A DNA stretch of 64,000 bases from Runella salmonicolor. GTDB lineage: Bacteria; Bacteroidota; Bacteroidia; Cytophagales; Spirosomataceae. A program made the position numbers and the translations under genes. The notes below the pieces were generated by a model. The model was not told the origin of the DNA, ran no database searches, and worked only from the letters and a program-made list of their open reading frames with translations. Location of the stretch: assembly GCF_024158025.1 (NCBI RefSeq), contig NZ_JAMZEL010000003.1, forward strand, positions 186,001 to 250,000, in the 5' to 3' direction. Shown one piece after another: positions 23,569 through 31,920 of the stretch (its first letter is position 1; every line of letters starts with the position of its first letter).

Positions 23569-25095
23569 TTAAATTTCAAATTTAATTCCTTGCGCCAACG
23601 GCAACGTGGTGCCGTAGTTGATGGTGTTGGTCTGACGGCGCATGTAAGCTCGCCAAGCATCGGAGCCAGATTCGCGCCCGCCACCCGTTTCTTTCTCGCC
23701 GCCAAATGCCCCACCGATTTCGGCGCCTGAGGTGCCGATGTTGACATTGGCAATGCCGCAATCAGAACCAGCTTGACTCAAAAACAACTCGGATTCACGT
23801 AAATTGAGCGTAAAGATGGCCGAAGAAAGCCCTTGTGGAACGCCATTTTGTAAGGCAATAGCTTCCTCTAAAGTACTGTATTTGATGAGATATAAAATAG
23901 GTGCGAAGGTCTCGTGTTGCACAATCGGCCAGTGATTTTCGACTTCGGCAACGCAGGGTTGTACGTAGCAGCCCGACGCAAAATCGGCACCTGTCAAAAC
24001 GCCCGGTTCTACCACAAACGTACCGCCCGCAATGCGTACTTCGTCGACTGCCGACTGGTAGTTTTTGACGGCCAGCGTATCAATCAACGGGCCAACGTGG
24101 ATGTTGCTGTCGAGCGGGTTGCCGATGCGCAGTTGACCATAGGCTTTGACCAAACGCTGTTTTACGTCATCATAGATGCTTTCGTGGATAATTAACCGGC
24201 GGGTACTGGTGCAGCGCTGCCCTGCCGTTCCTACGGCCCCAAACACAATGGCTGGAATGGCCAATGGCAGGTCGGCATGTTGCGAAATAATGATGGCGTT
24301 GTTGCCGCCCAACTCCAACAAACTGCGTCCCAAACGGCCACCCACGGCCTGCCCCACGGCTTTGCCCATGCGTGTACTGCCCGTGGCTGAGATGAGCGGT
24401 ATCCGTTCATCGTGCGAAAGCCATTCGCCCACTTTGCGTCCGCCAACAATGAGGCCCGAAACTCCTTCGGGAACATCGTTGGTTTTCAGTACTTCCTGAA
24501 TAATATTTTGGCAGGCAATGGCCGTTAAAGGCGTTTTTTCGGAAGGTTTCCACACGCATACGTCGCCGCACACCCACGCCAGCATGGAGTTCCATGACCA
24601 CACCGCCACGGGAAAATTGAAGGCCGAAATAATACCCACAATGCCCAGCGGGTGCCACTGCTCATACATTCGGTGCGAAGGGCGCTCGCTGTGCATGGTG
24701 AGTCCGTATAATTGGCGCGACAGCCCGACGGCAAAATCGCAGATGTCAATCATTTCTTGCACTTCGCCGAGGCCTTCCTGAAGGCTCTTGCCCATTTCAT
24801 AACTGACCAAGGTGCCTAGTTCGGTTTTGTATTTGCGCAATTGCTCCCCCATTTGCCGAACGATGTCGCCGCGCTTGGGAGCGGGCACGAGCCGCCACGT
24901 TTTGAAAGCTTCCTGCGCCTGACCGATGACGGTATCGTAATCTTCACGGGATGCCGCGTGAACTTTGCCGATGAGTTGACCATCTACCGGCGAAAACGAA
25001 GACAACTCTTCGCCCCGACCTTCCCAAGCGGCCAAGCCCGTGCTGATGCCGTGATTTGTGCTGGAAATACGCAGTGTTTCTAAGATTGTTTGCAT
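23569..25095 (-). CDS. Aldehyde dehydrogenase, ALDH7/AASADH type
   Basis: A 508-residue cytoplasmic NAD-dependent aldehyde dehydrogenase. The catalytic motifs are intact: ELGGNNAIII with Glu about 261, GTAGQRCTSTRRL with nucleophile Cys295, and the cofactor-site SATGSTRMG (about 236-244). GGNNA in place of GGKNP/GGNSP, FNFPVAVWSWN, and the C-terminal IGGAFGGEKETGGGRESGSDAWRAYMRR are hallmarks of the ALDH7 (antiquitin, alpha-aminoadipic semialdehyde dehydrogenase) group. These oxidise aminoadipate semialdehyde in lysine degradation, and also betaine aldehyde and lipid aldehydes. No other lysine-catabolism gene is nearby. It lies 80 bp downstream of the nhaD start on the other side of a short gap. 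Confidence 0.88.
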   Translation of the reverse strand: MQTILETLRISSTNHGISTGLAAWEGRGEELSSFSPVDGQLIGKVHAASREDYDTVIGQAQEAFKTWRLVPAPKRGDIVRQMGEQLRKYKTELGTLVSYEMGKSLQEGLGEVQEMIDICDFAVGLSRQLYGLTMHSERPSHRMYEQWHPLGIVGIISAFNFPVAVWSWNSMLAWVCGDVCVWKPSEKTPLTAIACQNIIQEVLKTNDVPEGVSGLIVGGRKVGEWLSHDERIPLISATGSTRMGKAVGQAVGGRLGRSLLELGGNNAIIISQHADLPLAIPAIVFGAVGTAGQRCTSTRRLIIHESIYDDVKQRLVKAYGQLRIGNPLDSNIHVGPLIDTLAVKNYQSAVDEVRIAGGTFVVEPGVLTGADFASGCYVQPCVAEVENHWPIVQHETFAPILYLIKYSTLEEAIALQNGVPQGLSSAIFTLNLRESELFLSQAGSDCGIANVNIGTSGAEIGGAFGGEKETGGGRESGSDAWRAYMRRQTNTINYGTTLPLAQGIKFEI

Positions 25096-25174
25096 CTGAT
25101 AAATTTGGAAATTGGATTTGTTGATGATAAAAACCGCTTGAAGAGTTCTTCAATTCCCAAAGGTAAATCCAATC

Positions 25175-26440
25175 TTACACAAACAAAAACACCAGCGCGC
25201 CCGCCACGTACCCAATCAACGCCAGAAGGCTGATGCGCTTGAGATACCAGAAAAAGCTGATGCGCTCCATGCCCATTACCGCCACGCCTGCCGCCGAGCC
25301 AATGATCAACATACTGCCACCAGTACCAGCACAGTAGGCCAAAAATTCCCAGATTCGGTGGTCTTGGGGGTAGGTTGCCAAATCGTACATACCCATGGAG
25401 GCCGCCACGAGCGGCACGTTGTCAATGACCGCTGAGGCAATCCCGATGATAAAAACGATGGCGTCGAGGTTGCCGATGGTATCGTTCATCCACGCCGCTA
25501 GGTCGGTCAATACGTGCGTTACTTCCAAGACGCCAATGGCTAGAAGTATGCCCATAAAGAATAAAATACTGCTGGTGTCAATTTTACTTAATGCATGACT
25601 GGCCGTAAAAGGCTTGCGGTCTTCTTCGTCTTTTTTGGAATGGAGGATTTCTGAAACAATCCAAACCACGCCCAATGCCAGCAGAATACCCATGTAAGGC
25701 GGTAAGTGCGTCACGGTCTTAAAAATGGGAACGAATAAAAGCATCCCAATGCCCGTCCCAAACATGATATTACGTTCTTTGTCAGTCACATCATCGGCCT
25801 CTGATTTCTTTGAAACCTTTGGGGTAGCAATTGACCCTTTAAGTTTAAATGAAAGATAAATTAGCGGAACAATCAACGCAACAAGGCTCGGAATAAACAG
25901 TGTTTTCATGACATTGACGGCTGAAATCTGCCCGCCAATCCACAACATCGTGGTGGTGACATCTCCCAGCGGCGACCACGCACCGCCCGCGTTGGCGGCG
26001 ATGATGACAATCCCTGCAAAAAAACGCCGCATTTCATCATCCCGAATGATTTTACGCAGCAACGATACCATCACAATGGCCGTGGTAAGGTTGTCCAAAA
26101 CCGCCGACAGAAAAAAGGTAAGAATGCTGATAATCCATAGCAAAGCGCGGCTGTCTTTGGTGTGAATACGCTCCGTAATCACGCCAAACCCCTGATGAGC
26201 GTCGACCAACTCCACAATGGTCATGGCCCCCAACAGGAAAAAGGCAATCTCGGATATATTGGCTAAATGATGAGAAAGCTCTTCGACAATGTGGTGGGAA
26301 TCACTACTTCCGAGGGCATAGAGGGTCCAACAGATTACGCCTGTCAATAAAGCAGTTGCGGTTTTGTTGAGATTAATGTTATGCTCAAGGGTAATAAAGA
26401 GGTAACCTATGACAAAAATGATAATAATAGCAGTAATCAT
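25175..26440 (-). CDS. nhaD: Sodium/proton antiporter NhaD
   Basis: A 421-residue inner-membrane protein with about 11-12 hydrophobic helices. The ion-transporter superfamily signature is present: SAVLDNLTTAIVMVSLLRK in the first half and ASAVIDNVPLVAASMGMYDL in the second, the two inverted-repeat DN-x-(T/P) cores that bind ion in NhaD/ArsB-like carriers. IIAANAGGAWSPLGDVTTTMLW is the typical NhaD segment. It exchanges Na+ (and Li+) for H+ and supports salt and pH homeostasis. It is divergent from the Ca/Na exchanger gene, so the 116-bp gap carries promoters for two cation transporters. Confidence 0.9.
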   Translation of the reverse strand: MITAIIIIFVIGYLFITLEHNINLNKTATALLTGVICWTLYALGSSDSHHIVEELSHHLANISEIAFFLLGAMTIVELVDAHQGFGVITERIHTKDSRALLWIISILTFFLSAVLDNLTTAIVMVSLLRKIIRDDEMRRFFAGIVIIAANAGGAWSPLGDVTTTMLWIGGQISAVNVMKTLFIPSLVALIVPLIYLSFKLKGSIATPKVSKKSEADDVTDKERNIMFGTGIGMLLFVPIFKTVTHLPPYMGILLALGVVWIVSEILHSKKDEEDRKPFTASHALSKIDTSSILFFMGILLAIGVLEVTHVLTDLAAWMNDTIGNLDAIVFIIGIASAVIDNVPLVAASMGMYDLATYPQDHRIWEFLAYCAGTGGSMLIIGSAAGVAVMGMERISFFWYLKRISLLALIGYVAGALVFLFV

Positions 26441-26556
26441 AATTGATAATTTAAGACTGGGTTAAAACAACGACTGAATCCTTAAAAAGTCGTTAAAAAC
26501 TCGCTATTTACGCAAAAAACACCGATTTTGCAGAAATATTAAGCAAAAGAAAAACG

Positions 26557-27492
26557 ATGCTTCTTAACTGGATTTTACTTTTTGTGGGCAGCCTAACGGT
26601 TTTGTTGGTTGCGGCCCGTTTTTTTACCAATGCCGCCGAAAGCGCAGGCCGACTACTCAACCTCCCTCCCTTCGTGACGGGTATTTTTATCGTAGGCATC
26701 GGCACTTCATTGCCCGAATTAGTGACGGCGCTTTTGTCCATTTCGTCGGGGCAGGCGGAGATTGTGGCGGGAAATCTCATCGGGGCCAATATCTCCAATA
26801 TTTTCTTGATTGTAGGCTTTACGGCCTTGATGAATCGCCGAACGATTGACTTAGGCAAACGTTACCTTATGATTGACCTTCATTATCTGTTGGGCTCGGC
26901 GCTGGTCTTTTATTTGTTTTTACAAGACGGCATCCTTACGTGGAAAGAAGGGGCTTTTTTGATTCTTATCTTTGTGATTTACAGCCTTTATCTACTGAGG
27001 GCTGGCAATGAAGACGAACCCGAAGAAACCACCGAAAGCACTCCCACATGGGGCAAAGTGGGTCTGATTCTGGCTTTGGCGGGTGTCGGAATTTACTTTG
27101 GAGCCGATTATACGGTGTTGAGTATTACCCGGATTGCCGAAATTTTGACGATTCCTCCCTCCATCATTGCCCTCACTGTGTTATCGTTAGGAACGACGCT
27201 GCCCGAGTTGGCGGTCAACTATTTTTCGGTAAAGCAGGGTAAAGCGTCGTTGGCAATTGGCAACGTGATGGGCTCGTGTATCTTCAACGTTTTGGTCATT
27301 CCGGGCGTGGCAAGTTGGGCGGGAGACCTAACGGCCAGCGGCCAGCTTCTATCGCTTGCGTTGCCGATACTCGTGGCTGCATCGGCCTTTTTTTATCTTT
27401 TGGCCCAAGATAAGCGCATCTCCACTTGGGAAGGTGCTTTGTTTTTGGTGTTGTATTTCATCGTAATGTTTAAAATCTCTGGACTGATTTAA
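26557..27492 (+). CDS. Calcium/sodium antiporter (CaCA family, YrbG-like)
   Basis: A 311-residue inner-membrane protein with about ten helices in two homologous halves. The alpha repeats are clear: VGIGTSLPELVTALLS plus GNLIGANISNIFLIVG in the first half, and LSLGTTLPELAVNYFS plus GNVMGSCIFNVLVIPG in the second, each with the acidic residue of the ion site. A short acidic loop (GNEDEPEETTEST) links the halves on the cytoplasmic side. It exports Ca2+ in exchange for Na+ (or H+). The stop codon lies inside a palindrome shared with the convergent GT-HAD gene. Confidence 0.9.
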   Translation: MLLNWILLFVGSLTVLLVAARFFTNAAESAGRLLNLPPFVTGIFIVGIGTSLPELVTALLSISSGQAEIVAGNLIGANISNIFLIVGFTALMNRRTIDLGKRYLMIDLHYLLGSALVFYLFLQDGILTWKEGAFLILIFVIYSLYLLRAGNEDEPEETTESTPTWGKVGLILALAGVGIYFGADYTVLSITRIAEILTIPPSIIALTVLSLGTTLPELAVNYFSVKQGKASLAIGNVMGSCIFNVLVIPGVASWAGDLTASGQLLSLALPILVAASAFFYLLAQDKRISTWEGALFLVLYFIVMFKISGLI

Positions 27493-27503
27493 TCAGTCCA
27501 GAG
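27477..27503. terminator. Palindrome spanning the stop codon of the CaCA gene
   Basis: A 27-nt near-perfect palindrome with CTCTGGACTGATT and its reverse complement around one central mismatch. It contains the antiporter's TAA stop and ends 7 bp before the 3' end of the convergent gene. It is the only structure in the 18-bp gap, so it probably terminates both transcripts. Confidence 0.55.
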
Positions 27504-27510
27504 TGGATGC

Positions 27511-28887
27511 TCAGACCAGTTTTAAAATGGGACGAAAATAGGGTTTGCTGAGTACCACGTCGGCGCTGTTTTCTAAAATTTGGTTTTTGGTACAAAACGA
27601 AACGCCAATGCCTGATTTGCGAATCATGCAAATGTCGTTTTCTCCGTCGCCGATAGCCATTATGTTTTCAAAACCCACGTGGTAGATTTCTGAAAGGTAA
27701 GACAGCGCATTGGTTTTGCAGAAATCATGCCCGCAATGGGAAGTGGTGCGTTTGAAAAAATACGACGGAATTTTGACTTGACCCGTGGCCACACTTCGCG
27801 AAAATTCAAGTTCATTGGCCAGCGTAAAATCCAGCCCAAATAGATTTTTGAGGTGATTAGTGACGCAGGTATAACTGTCGCTGATGATGCCCGTGATGAA
27901 TCCTTTTTGTTTTAATTCCGCCACAATTTCCCCGAAATCAGCCACAACGGGAATGGACTTGACAACTTCAATGATTTCGCCGAAGGTTTTTCCGTGTAGT
28001 AGTTGGGCAATTTGCTTGGTACGCACCACGGGGTTGGTTTGTTCGGCCACGATTTGCCAAAGTTCCTTTTTGAACCCAAAGGCATCGGCGGCGGTGTGAA
28101 TAAAACCCGCCCGCAGAATGGTATTGTCCATGTCAAAAACCACCATTTTGCGCAACCCCACCATTGATTCTCTGATGGCGTCGGTCATCTCGCGCCGAAT
28201 GACGTTGATGTTTTCGAGATTTTCGAGGGAGGGTTCCGTGATTTGATTGGTGCGCGCCAGAATGGCTTTTGTCACTTCTCTCGACATTTTTCCGAGCTCC
28301 TGCCAAGGTTTCATTTTATTTTCGACCGTTCCGATGCTCACTTCGGCAATGCGGGTTTCGAGACGATGCATATCCAACAAAATTCCGATGTCAACGCCGT
28401 AATCATTTTCAAAATTAATTTTTTCAAAGAATGATTTTCGGCCCGCAATGATGCCGCTCAACGGTTGTTTGAAATGCGTGAGGGCGGGAAATAAAATGCT
28501 CAGCAGCGGCTTGGCCACCAATTCCGTTACGCGCCCCGCCTGACGGTCAAAATAGGATTTTACAAAGTCGGCTTCATTTTTTAGAAGCGGCTCCACGAGA
28601 ATATCCACGACGTTTTCGGGGTAGGTCGGAATGTCGGCGTCCAAAAAAACGACGATGTCAGATTGGGTCATCATAAGGCCTTCGCGCATAGACGCCCCTT
28701 TTCCCAATTGTGTACTCGTAAAGGCCGTTGCGCCAGAGAGCATGGCTACTTCAACCGTATTGTCGTAAGATTGATCGTCGATGACGATGACTTCCCGAAC
28801 ATGGGCGCAATTTTGGGCTTTTCGAATAACGTTGGCAATGGTGGCTTCTTCATTGAGGGTAGGAATGATAACGGTAACGTTGTTCAT
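27511..28887 (-). CDS. GpgS-like glycosyltransferase - HAD phosphatase fusion
   Basis: About 458 residues from MNNVTVIIP; the upstream in-frame ATG at 28980 would add 31 residues with no homology. Residues 1-220 are a GT-A glycosyltransferase with IIPTLNEEATIANVI, a DAD metal site (83-85) and the block GRVTELVAKPLL...QPLSGIIAGR...YGVDIGILLD, which closely follows glucosyl-3-phosphoglycerate synthase (GT81). Residues about 248-455 are a SerB-like HAD phosphatase with VVFDMDNT (nucleophile Asp252), SDSY and AIGDGENDICM. GpgS makes glucosyl-3-phosphoglycerate and a separate GpgP dephosphorylates it to the compatible solute glucosylglycerate. The fusion suggests both steps in one polypeptide; this is inference. 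Confidence 0.8.
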   Translation of the reverse strand: MNNVTVIIPTLNEEATIANVIRKAQNCAHVREVIVIDDQSYDNTVEVAMLSGATAFTSTQLGKGASMREGLMMTQSDIVVFLDADIPTYPENVVDILVEPLLKNEADFVKSYFDRQAGRVTELVAKPLLSILFPALTHFKQPLSGIIAGRKSFFEKINFENDYGVDIGILLDMHRLETRIAEVSIGTVENKMKPWQELGKMSREVTKAILARTNQITEPSLENLENINVIRREMTDAIRESMVGLRKMVVFDMDNTILRAGFIHTAADAFGFKKELWQIVAEQTNPVVRTKQIAQLLHGKTFGEIIEVVKSIPVVADFGEIVAELKQKGFITGIISDSYTCVTNHLKNLFGLDFTLANELEFSRSVATGQVKIPSYFFKRTTSHCGHDFCKTNALSYLSEIYHVGFENIMAIGDGENDICMIRKSGIGVSFCTKNQILENSADVVLSKPYFRPILKLV

Positions 28888-28922
28888 AGAAATGATGTTT
28901 GGAAGATAGATTAGGAAGAAAA

Positions 28923-28948
28923 CCCAAGCGGAGACGTTCCCGCTTGGG
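28923..28948. repeat. Hairpin in the leader of the GT-HAD gene
   Basis: Perfect 9-bp arms CCCAAGCGG and CCGCTTGGG with an 8-nt loop, 36 bp upstream of the chosen GT-HAD start. It may be a terminator for transcription entering from the upstream small gene, a leader structure, or a dispersed palindrome. Confidence 0.45.
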
Positions 28949-29083
28949 CGAGGCAAACACTCAGGACAATTAACAATCAAAGGTCTTCCGGCAATCTTAA
29001 CAACACCTTAAGCAGCAATTAAAAAAAAATAATTTTGGGGAATGGTTGAAAAAAAATGTCGTAACGGTAATAAAGTAAGTAAG

Positions 29084-29114
29084 AATGACGAGTGAGGATA
29101 CCTCGCTCGTCATT
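29084..29114. terminator. Hairpin downstream of the small membrane protein gene
   Basis: AATGACGAGTGAGG and CCTCGCTCGTCATT pair with one mismatch around a 3-nt loop, 28 bp past the stop of the minus-strand gene at 29142. No T run follows, so it may equally be a repeat element. Confidence 0.45.
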
Positions 29115-29141
29115 GCTAGTCAACCAAATCGTATGTTACCT

Positions 29142-29456
29142 TCATTTTCCGCTTTTTTTGAGTGTAAATTGCTGTTGTTGCAGGTGTAGGTTTGTCTGTC
29201 TTAGTTGATTGATGGTATCTTTCATCAAAAAAATAACCTTATCCTGCGACAACTTAACGGCTTCGAGCGAGTCTTGTCGCAAAAGCGCTCGGTTCGTCAT
29301 TTCCGTCATGTTGCGTTGTGCCATCCATTGGTAGAAGCAGACGAAAACCATGCCCGCCAAAATGGCCAAAAGACTAATAATTGCACTGCGTCGGTTGTGT
29401 TTTCCGCGCTGACGGTCGTACGTGTTGCCGTATCTTGGCAAAATTCGTGTCTTCAT
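29142..29456 (-). CDS. Small membrane protein with C-terminal coiled coil
   Basis: A 104-residue protein with a basic N-terminus (about 1-23, many Arg/Lys), one transmembrane helix (about 25-43, AIISLLAILAGMVFVCFYQW) and then a helical coiled-coil region (about 50-95, ending in a Gln-rich stretch). By the positive-inside rule the N-terminus is cytoplasmic and the coiled coil periplasmic. No family recognised. It lies 186 bp downstream of the histidine kinase gene on the same strand, too far to argue for an operon. Confidence 0.5.
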   Translation of the reverse strand: MKTRILPRYGNTYDRQRGKHNRRSAIISLLAILAGMVFVCFYQWMAQRNMTEMTNRALLRQDSLEAVKLSQDKVIFLMKDTINQLRQTNLHLQQQQFTLKKSGK

Positions 29457-29642
29457 TCAGAGCTGCGCATTGAGAATACTTTATTGTGGCAGCCGCCACT
29501 GCAGCAATCGCTTGTATTACAATGACAAAGAAACAGGGCAATCCTTAAGAACTTATGAAGGAATGATTAAAAAGTTACTAAAAATGAAGAAAATTAAAAA
29601 AGTAAAAAACGACTGATAGAGACGCGAAATCGGGGCAAAAAT

Positions 29643-31016
29643 TCAATGGCGGTAGGGAATGAGTAAGGAGAAAAAAGTGGTTTGAGCGGGGGCATCGGAA
29701 GTGACTTTGATGTTGCCGTTGTGCAATTTGGCAATACGCTCAACCAACGACAAGCCCACGCCGTAACCTTTGATATTGGTTGTGTTATCGCTTCTGTAAA
29801 AGGGTTGAAATATATAGGGTAAATCTTTGGGCAAAATGACGGTGCCTGTATTGGTAAACCGAATTTCAACGTCAGTTTGCATCGGAAATACATCGACCGC
29901 TACGGTTGAATCTGGCGAAAACTTGCAACCATTCTCCATCAGATTGACGATGGCGGTTTTCATCAGGTGGGCATTAGCTTTGACAATGAGCTGATTGTCG
30001 TCTTCAATGGTGCTCAGCAATCGGACTTGCACTTGATACGAAGGCTCGGCTTTGAGCAATAAATCACGGGCTTCCCAAACGATTTCGTCAATCCGGATGT
30101 CGTTGTAAATCAAACTGCGGTTTTGGTCGTTTACTTTGGCCAGTTCGAGCAGAGTTTCGGAGAGTTGGCCCAAATCCCGAATATCCTCTCGTATAGATAG
30201 CAGCGTTTGTCGGTATTCGGCTTCGGTTCGTTCTTTGAGCAGGGCCACGTCGAGTTGTGCTCCAATGCGCATAAGGGGATTTTTGAGTTCATGCGACACG
30301 TTGGAAATGAACAGGTTTTGCAGTCGAAATACCTCGCCGATGCGGTCCAGCAGTTTGTTAAACGTACTGGTCAGTTGCCCCACTTCGTCGCGGGGGTTTT
30401 GGACGGTCAGGCGTTGCTCCATGAGTTTAGGGTAAATTTGATTCACCTGTCCGATGGCGTTGGAAACGGGCTTCATGGCCTGCCCCGCAAAATACCAGCC
30501 CGCAACAATCACCAGTCCAATCACGCCAAAGTACATACCCGTCAAAATTCGCCAAAGGCTATGCAGTTCTTCGTCGCCGTATTTATCTTCGGCCCCCGCA
30601 ATGCACACTACGCGGTTGAAGCGGTCGGTGTACACAATTCCGATGATTTTTGCTTTACCTTCTGAAAAATGCACTTCTTTTTCGAGCCTTATTTGGTCGA
30701 GAAGTTCGGGGTTTATGGCGTAGTAAAGGGTCTCATTGCTGGTATAAAGCTCTTCATTTTGGTGGTCATAGATTGTCAAGTTTTCGTTGTGCAATACATC
30801 GTAGTTGGTCTTGTCAATCTTTCTAAGGAGTTTAGAGTCAACGCCTTCAACTTTTACCAATAGCTCACAAGTAGTGATGGCTTTGTGCCGCAACCGTTTG
30901 TAGAATTCCTGCTCTACGTAGGTCATTCGTATCAAATAAATGGTGATAAACGCCATCAGCATAATGGCCGATACGAGCAGCGCGAATTGTGCGGTGAGCT
31001 TGGTCCGAATCTGCAT
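29643..31016 (-). CDS. Sensor histidine kinase (HisKA class), partner of the OmpR-type regulator
   Basis: A 457-residue inner-membrane kinase: TM1 about 8-30, a periplasmic sensor of about 125 residues, TM2 about 158-178, HAMP about 180-232, then the phosphoacceptor VSHELKNPL with His242. The ATP-binding domain has the N box NLMENGCKFS and the G2-type GYGVGLSLVERI. The usual G1 DxGxG is replaced by FTNTGTVIL, so its aspartate is absent. The start codon directly abuts the stop of the regulator gene, so both are translated from one mRNA. Signal unknown. Confidence 0.88.
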   Translation of the reverse strand: MQIRTKLTAQFALLVSAIMLMAFITIYLIRMTYVEQEFYKRLRHKAITTCELLVKVEGVDSKLLRKIDKTNYDVLHNENLTIYDHQNEELYTSNETLYYAINPELLDQIRLEKEVHFSEGKAKIIGIVYTDRFNRVVCIAGAEDKYGDEELHSLWRILTGMYFGVIGLVIVAGWYFAGQAMKPVSNAIGQVNQIYPKLMEQRLTVQNPRDEVGQLTSTFNKLLDRIGEVFRLQNLFISNVSHELKNPLMRIGAQLDVALLKERTEAEYRQTLLSIREDIRDLGQLSETLLELAKVNDQNRSLIYNDIRIDEIVWEARDLLLKAEPSYQVQVRLLSTIEDDNQLIVKANAHLMKTAIVNLMENGCKFSPDSTVAVDVFPMQTDVEIRFTNTGTVILPKDLPYIFQPFYRSDNTTNIKGYGVGLSLVERIAKLHNGNIKVTSDAPAQTTFFSLLIPYRH

Positions 31017-31697
31017 TTATACCTCCTGTTTGAGCACATAGCCTACGCCGTAGTGCGTGTGAATGAGTTTGACGGGAAAATCTCGGTCTATTTTTTTGCG
31101 CAATAGGGTGATGTAGACTTCGATGATGTTGGTGCCCGTGTCGAAACGAATATCCCAGATTTTTTCGGCAATATCTACTTTTGACAGAACCCTTTCGGCG
31201 TTGCGGAGCAGAAATTCGAGGAGGGCGTATTCTTTGCCCGTCAAATCAATGCGTTGGCGGCCGCGCGTTATTTCGCGGGTGGAAAGGTTCATTTCGAGGT
31301 CGGCGTAGCGGAGCACGTTGGCGGTGACGGGCTCCGACTGAATGCGTTTGGTGACGACCTTGATGCGGGCCAATAACTCCAAAAAATCAAACGGTTTGAC
31401 CAAATAATCGTCGGCACCCGCATCAAAGCCCACGAGCTTTTCTTCCAACGCACCCAGGGCGGTCAGCATGATGAACGGGGTGCGGACGCCCGCACTTCGG
31501 AGTTCACGGCAAAGCTGCACACCGTTGATGCCCGGAATGATGATGTCGGAGACGATCACGAAGTAGTCATTCCGACGGGCAAGCAGTTTTCCAATCGTGC
31601 CGTCGTAGGCAATATCTACCTCATATCCGTTCTCTTCGAGGCCTTTACGCAGCGATTGAATGATTTTTATATCGTCTTCAATTAAAAGAATTTTCAT
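31017..31697 (-). CDS. OmpR/PhoB-family response regulator
   Basis: 226 residues from MKILLIEDD; an upstream in-frame ATG at 31745 would add 16 residues before the receiver and is unlikely. The receiver has acidic Glu7/Asp8/Asp9, phosphoacceptor Asp51 (VIVSDIIIPG), a Thr switch (MLTALGA) and Lys in LVKPFDF. The C-terminal winged helix contains LTGKEYALLEFLLRNAERVLSK and the recognition segment NIIEVYITLLRKKID. It is the cognate partner of the kinase immediately downstream. The gene is divergent from the L,D-transpeptidase gene across 223 bp, which may be a target. Confidence 0.9.
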   Translation of the reverse strand: MKILLIEDDIKIIQSLRKGLEENGYEVDIAYDGTIGKLLARRNDYFVIVSDIIIPGINGVQLCRELRSAGVRTPFIMLTALGALEEKLVGFDAGADDYLVKPFDFLELLARIKVVTKRIQSEPVTANVLRYADLEMNLSTREITRGRQRIDLTGKEYALLEFLLRNAERVLSKVDIAEKIWDIRFDTGTNIIEVYITLLRKKIDRDFPVKLIHTHYGVGYVLKQEV

Positions 31698-31920
31698 GCA
31701 AAAGGAATTGAATTTATGGAAGGGTGTGTGAGGAATTATCGTCAAAATTAAGCCAGAATCGTCAATCTTGAACTATTTTTATACAGAAATCAAACACCTA
31801 CGCGTTGAAGTATGTAATGGGCCGATGGAACCAAACCCACCAAAAGCGGTGTTTTTTCAAAACTGTCGTGAAAGAATAAAGGTAAAGTTGTGAAGTAAAA
31901 ACTTAAAAAAAGAATAACGG

